Shown piece after piece: positions 1-10,473 of a stretch of DNA of 64,000 nucleotides. The notes under the pieces were generated by a model. It made no database searches, had not been told where the DNA came from, and saw only the letters and a list, made by a program, of their open reading frames with translations. This stretch comes from Galdieria partita (taxonomy: Eukaryota > Rhodophyta > Bangiophyceae > Galdieriales > Galdieriaceae). Position numbers and translations under genes: made by a program. Numbering within the stretch: the stretch's first letter is position 1; every line of letters starts with the position of its first letter. Where the stretch lies: contig BQMJ01000005.1 of assembly GCA_025991245.1 (NCBI GenBank), forward strand, positions 124,001 through 188,000, given 5' to 3'.

Positions 1-555
1 TGCAACCCTATTTCTTTGACTTTCTTCCATAACAGCTAATACCAACTCGCGACACGCTTCTTCCCATTCAACAATAAAAGTGCCCAATACCAAAGTACCG
101 TGTCGATGGGCCGATTCCACCCAACATACGGGAGGTATGGTAACTCTATGATGCGAGAAATACACAAATATATCCACATTACTTATACTGTGAGTTGAAT
201 CCTCATAAGGAGGAAATGCAACTTACCCCTACAAAGTATGGGTGTTAGAATACGACATAAACCGAGAGACTTGTATATGACATACCCAATGTCGAAAAAC
301 AAAAGCTTCTCTTCTGTTTGCCAGTAATTCAGCATCTTTTCCAGCTTTTCCATCCGGTTGTTTTTCATAGTTTAAGTAGCCTCCTTTGAAATCGTGGCAA
401 GCTAAAACACGTTGCCGGGGCTCTAGCGCTCTAGCAATAGCATAGTCTGAGAGAGATACTTGAGAACATAACTTTTCTGCAACTTGTGAAGGATCCCAAT
501 TCAACAGTTGTTCAACAGAACGCAATGGTTGACAAACGGCTGACGACAAATCCAT
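1..555 (-). CDS. ENGASE: Cytosolic endo-beta-N-acetylglucosaminidase (GH85), 5' part only
   Basis: The protein cleaves the chitobiose core of free N-glycans in the cytosol. Only the N-terminal part is present; the gene runs off the left edge. Exon 1 is 555..286 and contains the conserved CHDFKGGY stretch ending in HW. The last exon seen (181..1) gives VDIFVYFSHH, then IPPVCW, SAHRHGTLVLGTF and EWEE, all typical of GH85 (human has HWQCIDVFVYFSHH). The frame joins only if a two-base exon, GG at 228..227, is included between a 57-nt intron (285..229) and a 45-nt intron (226..182). This gives HW-GN-VDIF, the same length as the human protein. The ATG at 555 is the first in frame; the frame is open further upstream but without ATG. 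Family identity is firm; the tiny exon is inference. Confidence 0.85.
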
Positions 556-808
556 TCCAGATATCTCTATTTGGACTGACAAACTTGCAAACTTAGTTTC
601 TTCCCCCTATTTGTCAATTATTTTCAAGGAATATCTTCGAAACCAAAATAGATTGTTGTTTGATCGTTGTTACAACCAACTGAGAATAGTCAGCAAAAAT
701 ACGTTCACATGACTTTTCCATTTTTTATGGGTTTATCTAATTCCAAAACATACAGTTTACATCTTTCAAGCTTTGAATAGTGTTGATAGTAAGAATATCC
801 AATTTGTG

Positions 809-2629
809 TCATTGAATTATATTGTTATGTCTTTGTTCAAATCGTTCCTTGTTAGACCACAGAATGATGGAATGATCATCGCTAGCTGAAGCAAATAGAA
901 AAGGATCTTGGGGATTCCAATCAACGCAACTAACAGTAGCATGATGGCCATCCAAACGATACACCAAGTCTCCAGAGTCTCGAAACCATATATAAACACT
1001 ACTATCTTCACTCCCACTGACAACAAATACTTCACCCTGTCCACCAAATGTTGATCGAATCACAAAATTGATTTGTCTCTGACCGCGATAGTCTTGAACT
1101 ATTTTCTTTTTTCTCAAGTCCCATAAATGAATTTCAGCTTCTCCATCCGAATAATGGGAAGCACTTCTCATGGACATATTGACTAGTAAATAATGACCAT
1201 CTTTGGATAAACAAAGTGAAGTAATAGAAGCAATTTCTAATAAAGACGCCACTTCTAACTGAGTGCTGCGATCAAAAATCTGAATATATCTCTCAGCAAC
1301 TGCTATAATTTGGCTATCATCTGGAGTAACTGCCAGATCGGCAGTCTTTTTACTTCTATAAAAACATACTGGAGTAGTGGGATGTTCTCCAAAAAGGTCG
1401 TATTCATAAATATACTCATCTGGGCCACTCGTAATCAAACGACAACTATTCGATAACCAAGCACAAGAAGATACTATTTCTTTGTGATCACTCAGCTTCC
1501 ATTTACATATACCACTGAAAACTTCCCAAACCAAAACTGTATGATCATTGCTACAAGTTGCCAAATAACAATCATCTGGGCTCCAAGCTAAAAATGTAAT
1601 ATCATCTTCATGACCATTTAGTAACCAAACTACTCGCTCTCCTTGTATATAACCTCCTTCTGATAAAGTATCCATTCTATCAACATGAGACTCTGGCTGT
1701 TGTTCTCCATTTGTGGGATGAACCAAGCCATTGGTATGACCAGAATTCAATACTTCGGTAGAATAAACTTGCCTAGATTGATTGATAGAGTCAATCAACT
1801 GCTCTGCAGCAAATGAGATTTGTTCATCACTATATTTATCTAGACAATCCAAACGCCATATCAATACTATTCGGTCCTTCGATAATGACGCCAAATAACG
1901 ACCCGAATGAGAAAATGAAACAAACCAAACTTCATCCTTGTGTCCTCGAAGAGTTGCATATGCTAAATGGGGGACTCTTTCTGGACAATACTTCAAATCT
2001 TCTAGTAAATTCGGTTGCGTCGGTATACAATATGGATAAATGGATTGCTTCTTTTGTGATTCCAATGCTTGTTTCACCAATACTTGTAACCTTCTTTGTG
2101 GTGGAAGTACCGAGGGTGGAATATAGTGCTGAATTTCCTCCAGCAGTTGTTGTCTCCTACTGATACCAGTACTATTCCAAGCACATTGTTTTCTCAGGTC
2201 TTCCGAAGTTTTGCACATGACCAAAGAAGTTAGTCGTTGTAACCTTTTCATATCACTGCATAATGGAGTGACTTGAGAACGTAAACAGTGAAGCGCTCCT
2301 TCTAAATCACCTTTCTCCAATGTCTCCAAATATTGTTGTTCATAGATGAGGAATCTTACTTGATCAAGTGCTTGCGCATCTTCCAACCCCAAGTGCAGAA
2401 CATGTTGCGCAGCTCTTGACCATTCACCAGAAAAGATACAATCACAAAACTCTGCTACTTGGCCATCTAAAGCACATAATCCACTCTGTTCTTCCAACTG
2501 TTTGGCTACTGAAGGATAGCCTAAACTTTGAATTGCTTGAATAACCAGTCTAGTAAATTGATCCTTGGGCAAGTCATCGGGGTCTTCCAACAAACCCAAA
2601 GTCTCTGCGCGGTACCTAGGAGAAGACAT
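809..2629 (-). CDS. WDR26: WDR26/Gid7-type LisH-CTLH-WD40 protein
   Basis: Single-exon gene of 606 residues. A LisH motif sits near residues 23-55, a CTLH region near 60-115, and a WD40 propeller occupies about 225-600. Clear blades include LRGHKDEVWFVSF, LNGHEDDITFLAWSPDD, LSDHKEIVSSCAW and LDGHHATVSCVDWNPQD, each ending in a VLVW/IILW-type strand. LisH plus CTLH plus WD40 is the architecture of WDR26 in animals and plants and of yeast Gid7, subunits of the GID/CTLH ubiquitin ligase. That complex role is family knowledge, not seen here. The gene follows gyrase A on the same strand with 102 bp between them and has its own ATG and no introns. Confidence 0.85.
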   Translation of the reverse strand: MSSPRYRAETLGLLEDPDDLPKDQFTRLVIQAIQSLGYPSVAKQLEEQSGLCALDGQVAEFCDCIFSGEWSRAAQHVLHLGLEDAQALDQVRFLIYEQQYLETLEKGDLEGALHCLRSQVTPLCSDMKRLQRLTSLVMCKTSEDLRKQCAWNSTGISRRQQLLEEIQHYIPPSVLPPQRRLQVLVKQALESQKKQSIYPYCIPTQPNLLEDLKYCPERVPHLAYATLRGHKDEVWFVSFSHSGRYLASLSKDRIVLIWRLDCLDKYSDEQISFAAEQLIDSINQSRQVYSTEVLNSGHTNGLVHPTNGEQQPESHVDRMDTLSEGGYIQGERVVWLLNGHEDDITFLAWSPDDCYLATCSNDHTVLVWEVFSGICKWKLSDHKEIVSSCAWLSNSCRLITSGPDEYIYEYDLFGEHPTTPVCFYRSKKTADLAVTPDDSQIIAVAERYIQIFDRSTQLEVASLLEIASITSLCLSKDGHYLLVNMSMRSASHYSDGEAEIHLWDLRKKKIVQDYRGQRQINFVIRSTFGGQGEVFVVSGSEDSSVYIWFRDSGDLVYRLDGHHATVSCVDWNPQDPFLFASASDDHSIILWSNKERFEQRHNNIIQ

Positions 2630-2731
2630 ATTGTGATTGAACGTAGAAATAAAACTCTATAAACGTGGTTTCTTCCAAGGCTGCTAAGTTATCCGTCTTT
2701 CAAACTTTTTCCTATGCTATTTTATTCTCAC

Positions 2732-5613
2732 TTAATCCCATTCAGGAATAGTCAATGCCGCCATTTCTTCCTTTCGATCTAAACGCTGAATAAACACTCC
2801 TTTGGCAAAACGACTTTGAATAGGAATGTCCTTTATAGACTGACGGACAATCCTTCCAGTATTGGTGCATAATACTACTTCTTCATTTCCTAATATATCA
2901 CAATTGGTAAGCAAACAATTGGCGCAAAAAAGTTCCACATACTACAAACTCGGAAGCAAACGAGTTCATCTCGTCTTCTCACATCAAACTTGATAGCAAC
3001 CACTCCCATTTGATATCTCTTCCGTACGGGTATTTCTGATGCCTTAATTCTTTTCCCTTTTCCAGTTTTAGTGACTGCTAAGAAATGGCATTGCTCTTGT
3101 GAAGATTCGGATGAGATAACATCCACATCGATCAAGCAATCATCAGGTCTCAAACGAATAGCTCGTACACCACGACTCGTTCTTCCAGTTTCCATTAAGT
3201 TTTTCTCATTTACTTGAAACTTTAAGACTCTTCCTTGACGAGTGGATAGCACAATCCAGTCATTCAACTTGCATCTCTTTAGCCAAAGTGAATCGGTACT
3301 GCTATTCAATCGAATGGCCATTTTTCCTTTTCTATTGAAATGTTCAAATACTGAAAAAGAACATCGTTTGATAGCGCCTTGTTTCGAAATCAAAATAACA
3401 AAGTCATCTTTGGAAAAAGAGGAAATTGAAAGCAAACCCGAAATTCCATTTTCTACACAGTCTTCATCCAATAACATTGCCAATGCACTTCCTCTCGATA
3501 TTCTCGACTCCAAGGGTATTCTATAGGCAGGTATGCTATACATTCGACCTTGTTTACAAGAAATCAACAAAGTATCATGTCCATAACAAGCATTCAAGAA
3601 TTTAACAGTCTCATCTTCACGAAGAGTAATTCCTGCCTTTCCTTTCGTACCTCTTCGTTGTGATTCAAAGTCTGCAAAAGACATTCTCTTAATAAAACTA
3701 AAATGGAATTAGTCGTGTTCTATGAATGTCAATGCCATAAACAGGAAGAGATATGCTCACTTTTTAGACGTCAATACAATAAGACTCTTTTCATTGGGAA
3801 CTGTTTTGGTTTCTAAAATATCACCTTGTTCAGTAGATATAATCGTCTTACGTGGATGACTAAATCGAGAAGCACATGTCTTTAATTCATCTGCAATTAT
3901 ATCATAAACTCTTTGTTCCTTTTGTAATATATCTTGCAAATCTTCAATCTCACATGTCAACTGCTTTGCTTCCATTTCTACTCGTTGCCACTCCAGTTGA
4001 GTTAGTCTTCTCAACTGCATAGATAGAATGGCTTCTGCTTGTTTCTCTGATAATTCAAAGGATAATTTGTGTTTCTTATTGTATTCCAATGTGTCTTTTC
4101 GGCCCATTAAAACAGATTTGGCAATTGTCGAATCTGGAGCACTTCGTATAAGAGCAATGACTTGATCTAAGCATGATAAAACCAATAGAAAACCGTCTAA
4201 CAAATGTTTTCGTTCTTTTGCTTTAGTCAATTCATATTCACATCGTTTGCGGACGATTTGCACCCGAAATTGTAGAAAAGTTTGTAAATACTCCTTCAAC
4301 GTCATTCGGCGAGGTCGATTATCTACCAATGCCAACATATTTCCAGCAAACGATGTTTGTAACGCCGAAAGTTTGTAAAGTTGATACAACACCAATTCTG
4401 GGTCTGCCCCTTTCTTCACTTCTATAACTACTCGAGTTCCGTCCCTATCTGATTCATCACGAATATCTGAAATGTTTTCTAATCTTTTGGATTGCACCAT
4501 TTCAGCAATGTGAGATACCATTGCTGCTTTATTTACACCATATGGAAGTTCATCCACTATGATTGCTTGACGATGAGAACGAATGCCATCCTTCTGAGTC
4601 TCTACATGAGTCTTTGCTCTCATGACAATAGAGCCATGTCCTGTTTTATAAAAAGTTTCGATTCCATGTGTTCCCTATGAGCTATGATGAATAAACTTTG
4701 CTGTGTAGTTACGAATTCTCATTACCATGATAATACCTCCAGTGGGGAAATCCGGACCTTGAATATACTCTGTAAGTTGTTCGATGCTAATATGGGGATT
4801 GTCTATCAAAGCAAGTAATCCATTACACAGTTCACCTAAATGATGAGGAGGAATACTGGTTGCCATTCCAACTGCTATTCCTGAACTTCCATTTAATAAA
4901 AGATTGGGAACTTTGGCAGGTAGAACTTGGGGTTCCCAATCTGAGTTGTCAAAGTTAGGAATTGATGAGACAGTGTTCTTATCTAAATCACCCAAAAGTG
5001 CCATCTGAGCAAATGAAGATAATCTACATTCCGTATATCGCATAGCTGCAGGTGGGTCATGATCCACCGAACCAAAATTGCCGTGACCATCGACTAAACA
5101 TATTCTCATGACAAAATTCTGTGCCATACGAACCAAAGCATCGTATACAGCACTGTCTCCGTGTGGATGATACTTTCCCAACACTTCTCCTACTACTCTT
5201 GCACATTTACGAAAAGGACCTTCTGAAACTAGTCCTAAACGGTACATCCCATAAAGTATTCTTCGGTGTACCGGTTTCAGTCCATCTCGGGCATCAGGAA
5301 TGGCTCTTCCTAGAATAACAGAAAGAGCATATTCTAAATAGGATTTTGATACTTCTTCTCCCAATTCGGTTGGAATGACTCTTTCATCGTCTTGTTTGTA
5401 TTTAGTACTTGTTGTGGCTGACGCTTCGACAATGCGTTGTTGTTTGGCGCCTTTTTGCAAGTGCTTCGAAATTCGCCACCTGGGCTGTATTGGTTTCTTC
5501 GAAGTGTAGTGACGAACAGAAGAACGACAACTACTTAAGAATGAAATAGTTTTCGTGCAAGACAAAGGAATACATCGACAAGACATCCAGCCAAGGTGCT
5601 GTTCTCTATGCAT
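2732..5613 (-). CDS. gyrA: DNA gyrase subunit A, nuclear-encoded, organelle-targeted
   Basis: Breakage-reunion subunit of gyrase, which with GyrB introduces negative supercoils. Four exons: 5613..4726, 4674..3761, 3697..2943 and 2889..2732, giving 904 residues; introns are 51, 63 and 53 nt. The catalytic tyrosine is Y193 in [21 protein letters not shown] and [19 protein letters not shown] precede it. The C-terminal beta-pinwheel carries a GyrA-box-like QRRGTKGK. About 75 residues before the GyrA core are rich in Ser, Arg, Lys and Cys and look like a transit or mitochondrial presequence; which organelle cannot be read from this. The ATG is 86 bp from the divergent gene at 5700, so the two probably share a promoter region. 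Family assignment is very secure. Confidence 0.95.
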
Positions 5614-5699
5614 GGATAAGACAAGTAGCGTGTTCCCACAAAGAGGACTTCCAAATTCTTAATTGGGATCTCTTAGCGGTTAAATAAGAAATATTTAAC

Positions 5700-6326
5700 A
5701 TGGAGTCAATAGAGAATCCTACAGAATCTACTGCGGAAGCATTAGCTGTAGATGAGCAGCAACTCGTGGAAACTATTAAGCAACGTATATTGCCGCAATT
5801 GAGAGATAAGGTGGTTGGTATGCGGTTTCCGGACTTTGAAACAAGCGGTACGAATCATTCCTATTCTTTGCAACAGATGATACTATCTCGCGTGACTTTT
5901 CCACCGGAGAAGATAAAGCTTCACTCGGATTATGAACACGGCACTTATCAACTTTGCTGTAACGATATCCAATTGTATATAGATATAGGACTGTGGAAAT
6001 ACGAAGCTGTCAATCATTGGAAGGTTAAAGACCAAGGAAGTGCAGTTGCTTCTTTGACCAAGGTATCCCTTGTATTATCCTTTCGTTTCCTTGTGGATGC
6101 CGATACAGGACTTTTACAAATGAGTCTGTTAACTTGTAAGGTGACGGTGGGTAAAGCAAAATTGCGTTTTGGAGATACTTCGTCCAGGTGGCTGTATAAT
6201 CTTATAGCACTGTTGTTCCACGGACAACTGAAAAAGATTGCTTCCAAAGCACTAGAAGACTACTCGAAGCAAGTGATGGAAGAGCAATTGCAGATTTGGT
6301 CACATAAGATATTTGGAGTGGTCTAG
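5700..6326 (+). CDS. BPI/LBP-like (TULIP) lipid-binding domain protein
   Basis: Single exon, 208 residues. The pattern resembles the N-terminal half of BPI/LBP proteins: an amphipathic helix (IKQRILPQLRDKV), a 'MRFPDFET' turn, alternating beta strands through the middle, then a long C-terminal helix (LYNLIALLFHGQLKKIASKALEDY) like the helix that packs along the BPI barrel. There is no signal peptide and only one TULIP domain, unlike secreted animal BPI, so an intracellular lipid-binding or transfer role is more likely. The substrate is unknown. It is divergent from gyrase A and convergent with the KDM8-like gene, with only 21 bp between stop codons. Assignment rests on recalled family pattern only. 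Confidence 0.55.
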   Translation: MESIENPTESTAEALAVDEQQLVETIKQRILPQLRDKVVGMRFPDFETSGTNHSYSLQQMILSRVTFPPEKIKLHSDYEHGTYQLCCNDIQLYIDIGLWKYEAVNHWKVKDQGSAVASLTKVSLVLSFRFLVDADTGLLQMSLLTCKVTVGKAKLRFGDTSSRWLYNLIALLFHGQLKKIASKALEDYSKQVMEEQLQIWSHKIFGVV

Positions 6327-6347
6327 TATGAAGTCGTATATATATAT

Positions 6348-7613
6348 TTATGTCCACCAGAAACTCAAGGAAATACTCTTATCCAAAGCCTTGACATAAT
6401 GCCAATAACCGGGAGGAATATACAACATATCTCCACTTCCCACTACACATTCTTGATAAACGGCATCCATATAGTCTGGATACTTCTCAGTATCTACTTG
6501 CTCGATATCGTCTATTAGACTAGTATTCTTATGTAAGGTGCCTTCTGAAGGATAAAGCTTAGAACTTTCTCCTGGTGCATACAAGCGAATATATTTCCAT
6601 CCAACAACCTGCACAAAGAGATTGTGTTGTGCATCATAATGAAGAGGAGTCCTAGTGTTCTTAGGACCAAACCAGATATGAATACGTGGAAGTGAATTGG
6701 TTTCCGATAAATAACAATATTCCGGTATTTGAATGTCATTCATCAAACTCGGAACTTGTTCCAGTAAGGGATGTTGAGCCAAATAGCCTATTCGCCTACT
6801 TGACTGAATGATGTATTTATCTATAAAGTCTCCAAGCTTCATTAGTTGTTGACTCCAATCCTCTGACATATAACTTGAACCAATTTCAATGGGAACCAAT
6901 CTATTTCCGGCTATTTGTTTCCAATACACAATATTATTCCATCTTTTTATACAAGGCCATTCTGTTGCCACTCCCTTGATGAGCAAGGGTAGTTGAGGCT
7001 TCATATACTGGTTGAAGAAAGTTTCAAGACTGGGACGATGCCTTTCGGACAATGGATATTTGACAACACCACTAGGCGCAATGCAACTATCAACAACCAG
7101 TCTGTGGGCTTGCTGCTGTAAAACAGTATCTGACCATAAAGAAACATAACCTGTCCTAACACTTTCCAAGTATTCTAAACAAGCAAGAATATCCTCCTTC
7201 CAACTCTCCGTTCCCAATAAAACTGCCAAGTCTAACAGTCTACTGGCTTCTTCTATATCTCTAGAAACATCTGTACAAACAAAAACCAACGATACAAAAG
7301 CATATACCTCTCTCCACACTTGAGGTACAACACTCCATTCTCCTACGTGTAACTCTTCCCAACTTTTCGTAAGCAAACCCTTGGCGAGCTTATGCGCATT
7401 CGCTACAGAGCAGGATCTCTCTTGTTCGTTCCACAATTCTGCAAATGTGATTCGTGGTAAAGTGCGTAACTCCTTCAATAACTTTTTTAACAAAAAGCAG
7501 GCAGCCTGTCCATCATATTCCTTTTGAAGAATCGTTTGCCAATGAGATATTTCTCGTTGAGCCAATCGATCGATAGCCAAATTCGTCATATCAAAAGGAC
7601 ATTTGAAAGCCAT
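6348..7613 (-). CDS. KDM8: JmjC-domain hydroxylase/peptidase of the KDM8 (JMJD5) family
   Basis: A 421-residue single-exon protein. The C-terminal JmjC domain closely follows human JMJD5: IGYLAQHPLLEQVP, WFGPKNTRTPLHYD, NLFVQVVGWKYIRLYAP, YIPPGYWHYVKALD and SFWW at the end. The Fe(II) ligands are H325, D327 and H405. The N-terminal half is helical with weak repeats, as in JMJD5. The family uses 2-oxoglutarate and iron; reported activities are arginine hydroxylation and histone-tail proteolysis, so the substrate here is open. The start codon is 55 bp from the divergent RING gene at 7669. All catalytic ligands are present. Confidence 0.9.
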   Translation of the reverse strand: MAFKCPFDMTNLAIDRLAQREISHWQTILQKEYDGQAACFLLKKLLKELRTLPRITFAELWNEQERSCSVANAHKLAKGLLTKSWEELHVGEWSVVPQVWREVYAFVSLVFVCTDVSRDIEEASRLLDLAVLLGTESWKEDILACLEYLESVRTGYVSLWSDTVLQQQAHRLVVDSCIAPSGVVKYPLSERHRPSLETFFNQYMKPQLPLLIKGVATEWPCIKRWNNIVYWKQIAGNRLVPIEIGSSYMSEDWSQQLMKLGDFIDKYIIQSSRRIGYLAQHPLLEQVPSLMNDIQIPEYCYLSETNSLPRIHIWFGPKNTRTPLHYDAQHNLFVQVVGWKYIRLYAPGESSKLYPSEGTLHKNTSLIDDIEQVDTEKYPDYMDAVYQECVVGSGDMLYIPPGYWHYVKALDKSISLSFWWT

Positions 7614-7668
7614 TCAGACGAAAATGCTTTTTCCTATAAATTGATTGCAATTGGCTTGTTGGTTGAGC

Positions 7669-8730
7669 ATGTTTGGGAACAATTTCTCTTTTACCTTTTC
7701 CAACCAAGCTTCTCAAGCAAACCGAAAAAGATATTTTTGTCATCATTGTAGAAGATATTTCGTACTGGTGTTTAACTTGGACCTGGGGAGTGATTGGTGT
7801 CCACAGTGTTCTCTTTGTGGAAGTGCGTTTGTGGAGGAATGTTCACAAGGGGTTGAGGCACGCCATTATTTAACTCGAGAGAACACAGAGACGAGACCAA
7901 CTATATATTCGGATGAGTGGGAAACAGAGGAAGTTATGAGTACACCCCAGTTAGAAGGGTTACCAGTTGCACCCAGTATAGACCCTGCATTCTACATTAG
8001 ACCGAATACTGGTTTACAGAATCCTAGGCTAAACTATTCCACTGCAAGTAGTACAGCTTCAACTAGCAATGTGACTGAGAGTTCGAGTACTTGGCAGCAC
8101 GTTTTGGAAAGATTATGGGATGCCTTTTCACGTTTGAGAAGCAGCAGAAGAGAACATACATCAATGAGGTCCCCAACCAGTGCCCATACTACTGCTACTA
8201 GTAGTAACACGAGCCATTCAACACTTTATACCTCTTCTGCTGTATCCGGTGGTGTAAGTCATCTTCCTATGAATAGCGTTTCAACGAGCAGAAGAGTTCG
8301 ACGGAGAACGAGAGAGCATATGCAAAGTGCGGATAATCTAATTGTAGAAGAGATATGGGAGCGCGAATTGGCTACACTTTATCAACAGCTCCTGTTTACA
8401 CAAAATGACCCAGAGGAATATGCTCGTGTGCAAACTGTCTTGTCTAGTATGTTGGATTGTTTATTGGAACTTTATTCACAGAGGTCGAATCCAACGTCCA
8501 AATCATTTGTAGATAGTTTGGAAGGTCAATTGTTGACCGAACAGGAAGCAAAGGAAGCCGAAAGTTGTGCTATCTGTTGGGAAGATTTTCAACCCAATAC
8601 CGTAGTTGTGTTTCTTCCTTGTAGTCATTTATTTTGCAAAAAATGCATCTGTACTTGGTTGAAGGAGAATAGTACTTGCCCTACTTGTCGTTACAAGTTA
8701 CCAGTAGACAAAGTCGTCTCCTCACATTGA
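7669..8730 (+). CDS. RING-type E3 ubiquitin ligase with N-terminal zinc ribbon (RNF126/RNF115-like)
   Basis: 353 residues, one exon. The N-terminus holds a zinc-ribbon-like CHHC...CPQC...FVEE segment of the type found in RNF126, RNF115 and plant BCA2-like ligases. The middle is a Ser/Thr-rich disordered linker. The C-terminus is a [37 protein letters not shown]. The fifth ligand position reads HLFC rather than HLFH, so this is C3HC4 rather than the usual RING-H2. The ATG at 7669 is used because the longer open frame upstream begins with TTG only. The start is 55 bp from that of the KDM8-like gene on the other strand. Confidence 0.75.
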   Translation: MFGNNFSFTFSNQASQANRKRYFCHHCRRYFVLVFNLDLGSDWCPQCSLCGSAFVEECSQGVEARHYLTRENTETRPTIYSDEWETEEVMSTPQLEGLPVAPSIDPAFYIRPNTGLQNPRLNYSTASSTASTSNVTESSSTWQHVLERLWDAFSRLRSSRREHTSMRSPTSAHTTATSSNTSHSTLYTSSAVSGGVSHLPMNSVSTSRRVRRRTREHMQSADNLIVEEIWERELATLYQQLLFTQNDPEEYARVQTVLSSMLDCLLELYSQRSNPTSKSFVDSLEGQLLTEQEAKEAESCAICWEDFQPNTVVVFLPCSHLFCKKCICTWLKENSTCPTCRYKLPVDKVVSSH

Positions 8731-8817
8731 ACTGTGATTGATTTTTGTTGGGATCGGATAGTTTCTGTCCACCTGAGTTACAAAATAAACTACTGATATT
8801 CCTCTTATATTGCAAGT

Positions 8818-9730
8818 ATGGCACGAAATGAAGAGAAAGCACAGTCTATGTTAAACCGATATTTACGCGGCAAAGCTGAAGAAAGAGGTGAATATTATCC
8901 GGTGGGTAACATGAACTCACGTGGTTCTCAAAGAGTGACCAACTGTTTTGGAATCAGGGACAACAACGACCCTATTTGGCTAGTATGTGTGATCGTCTGG
9001 ACGCCGCAGAACAGTGGAGAAATCAAGTTCTACGAGAAATTAGTAGAAGAGTGGTTGAAATTCAAAATAGTAAGTTGCTCTCCATTCAAGGTGCGTTTGC
9101 TAAGCTTCTGTTGAAAAAATAGAGGGCTTGGGTGAAAGCAAGATAAGAGACATCAATGACCAAATCAACAAGTTATTGAGAGAAAAGTATCACTGGGAGA
9201 GGAGAATTAGAGAACTAGGTGGACCCGATTATTCTCGCTCTGCGTTACCTGTTGGAGAAGGTGAAGCCATCCAGATTCGAGGTAGCAAAGGTTATTATTA
9301 TTTTGGTGCTGCTAGAGAACTTCCAGGGGTTAAAGAGTTGTTAAAAGAGTCCTACTCTAGAGAAGAAAGGAAACGTAGCAGAGCGGAGCTTTACAAGTGT
9401 GTAGATGCTGAATACTATGGCTTTTTGGATGATAAAGATCCCAATTTAGAGCAATTAGAATATAACGCTGAGGTCGAAGCTCGAAAAGCATTGGTAGAAA
9501 AATGGGAAACGGATCATATGATGCCTCCGGATTCTACAAAGAGAACTCAAGTCGATTTGGAAGAACTTAGTGAGGAAGATGAACCGGAAGAAGCAAGTAT
9601 ATTGTTGAAAGATGAAAACGTATTCCATAAAGTAAAGCCAGGACACGAGTCACAAGTCGAACAGCTAGTTCTGGACAGAAAGAAGCGTCAGTTGCTTGAA
9701 CAAGTTTTAAATGATGAGGAAGGAGAATGA
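8818..9730 (+). CDS. ISY1: Pre-mRNA splicing factor ISY1
   Basis: Three exons, 8818..8901, 8958..9069 and 9123..9730, give 267 residues. The start MARNEEKAQSMLNRYL, the exon 2 stretch RPYLASMCDRLDAAEQWR, then EISRRVVEIQN, IRDINDQINKLLREKYHWE, ELGGPDY and YYYFGAARELPGV all match human ISY1 order and spacing. ISY1 is a component of the NTC/Prp19-associated spliceosome needed around the first catalytic step. The first intron has a weak GTGGGT donor; it is fixed by the need to join YYP to GQQRPYLAS in frame. The acidic C-terminus is normal for the family. Confidence 0.92.
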
Positions 9731-9837
9731 AGCCAATCTTTGCATAATAAGGCATAATGGATGGAAGCAATGAACTTTTTATGATGGATAACATTTTAGG
9801 AGCGCCGAGTAGAATGGGTTGAAAAATGCTGAGATAG

Positions 9838-9846
9838 TTTGGCGCC
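9838..9846. promoter_or_regulatory. E2F-like element TTTGGCGCC
   Basis: TTTGGCGCC lies 29 bp before the ATG of the BORCS8-like gene. It matches the E2F/DP consensus TTTSSCGC. Binding is inferred; the same core recurs before other genes in this window. Confidence 0.4.
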
Positions 9847-9874
9847 TTGTGAGTTCAATTGTTGGCTTCATATC

Positions 9875-10183
9875 ATGAGTAAAGAAAAGCACCATATAGC
9901 TCAATTCGAGAGACATACAACAACACAAATACTTCGTCTTGTCAAGGAACCTTCTATGGGTTTGTACTACACAACTGAGCACTTGAGAAAGCGAGGTATT
10001 CCTCAGTTGATTTCTCTACAAGACAAACTAGACGCAGTTGTGAACCAAGAAGAAGAACAAAAAATAGACTGTCAGTCTATACTGGAAATATTGGAAATGT
10101 TTCCCAAAGCTGGAGAAAGGCTGGATTCAAGTGTACGAAAGTTGGAGGGGTTGCTTGAGCAATCCAAGCGGTTAAACAAGTGA
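9875..10183 (+). CDS. BORCS8/MEF2BNB-like small protein
   Basis: 102 residues, one exon. The stretch LVKEPSMGLYYTTEHLRKR followed by IPQL aligns by eye with human BORCS8 LANEPSVALYRLQEHVRRS-LPEL, including the EPS..LY..xEH.R core. The C-terminus VRKLEGLLEQSKRL parallels the BORCS8 SVEGLLKQA segment. BORCS8 is a subunit of BORC, which couples lysosomes to Arl8 and kinesin in animals. A vacuole-positioning role here would be inference. The ATG at 9875 is chosen because the frame upstream starts only with TTG. It follows ISY1 by 144 bp. Confidence 0.6.
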   Translation: MSKEKHHIAQFERHTTTQILRLVKEPSMGLYYTTEHLRKRGIPQLISLQDKLDAVVNQEEEQKIDCQSILEILEMFPKAGERLDSSVRKLEGLLEQSKRLNK

Positions 10184-10473
10184 TGCGAAAGTTTTTGCAA
10201 GACTTTTGTAAAGAAACAAGATTCTTATGTCTCTTAGAAGACACTGTCCTTCCATATAGTTATGAACATTACATCTAATGTTTGGGATATGCAAGTTGAA
10301 GATGCTAATTGTTGGTTAGCAATAGTCTCTCTCAATCATAGTCAGCCACCTACGAGTATCGTCGTAGCACAAACCTGACTACTCAGGACAGTTCAAATAT
10401 CTTTGACTGAATAATAAATGGATGGAAATGAATCGCTTCTTCAACACGGACCAGATTGTGAATCGTTGGGGTG

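Noticed and set aside
7645-7668. Longer start for the RING gene
   Set aside because: The extension begins with TTG, not ATG. The first ATG is 7669. The same applies to the long frames at 9839, 15497, 17102, 41422, 51568, 61812 and 63938.
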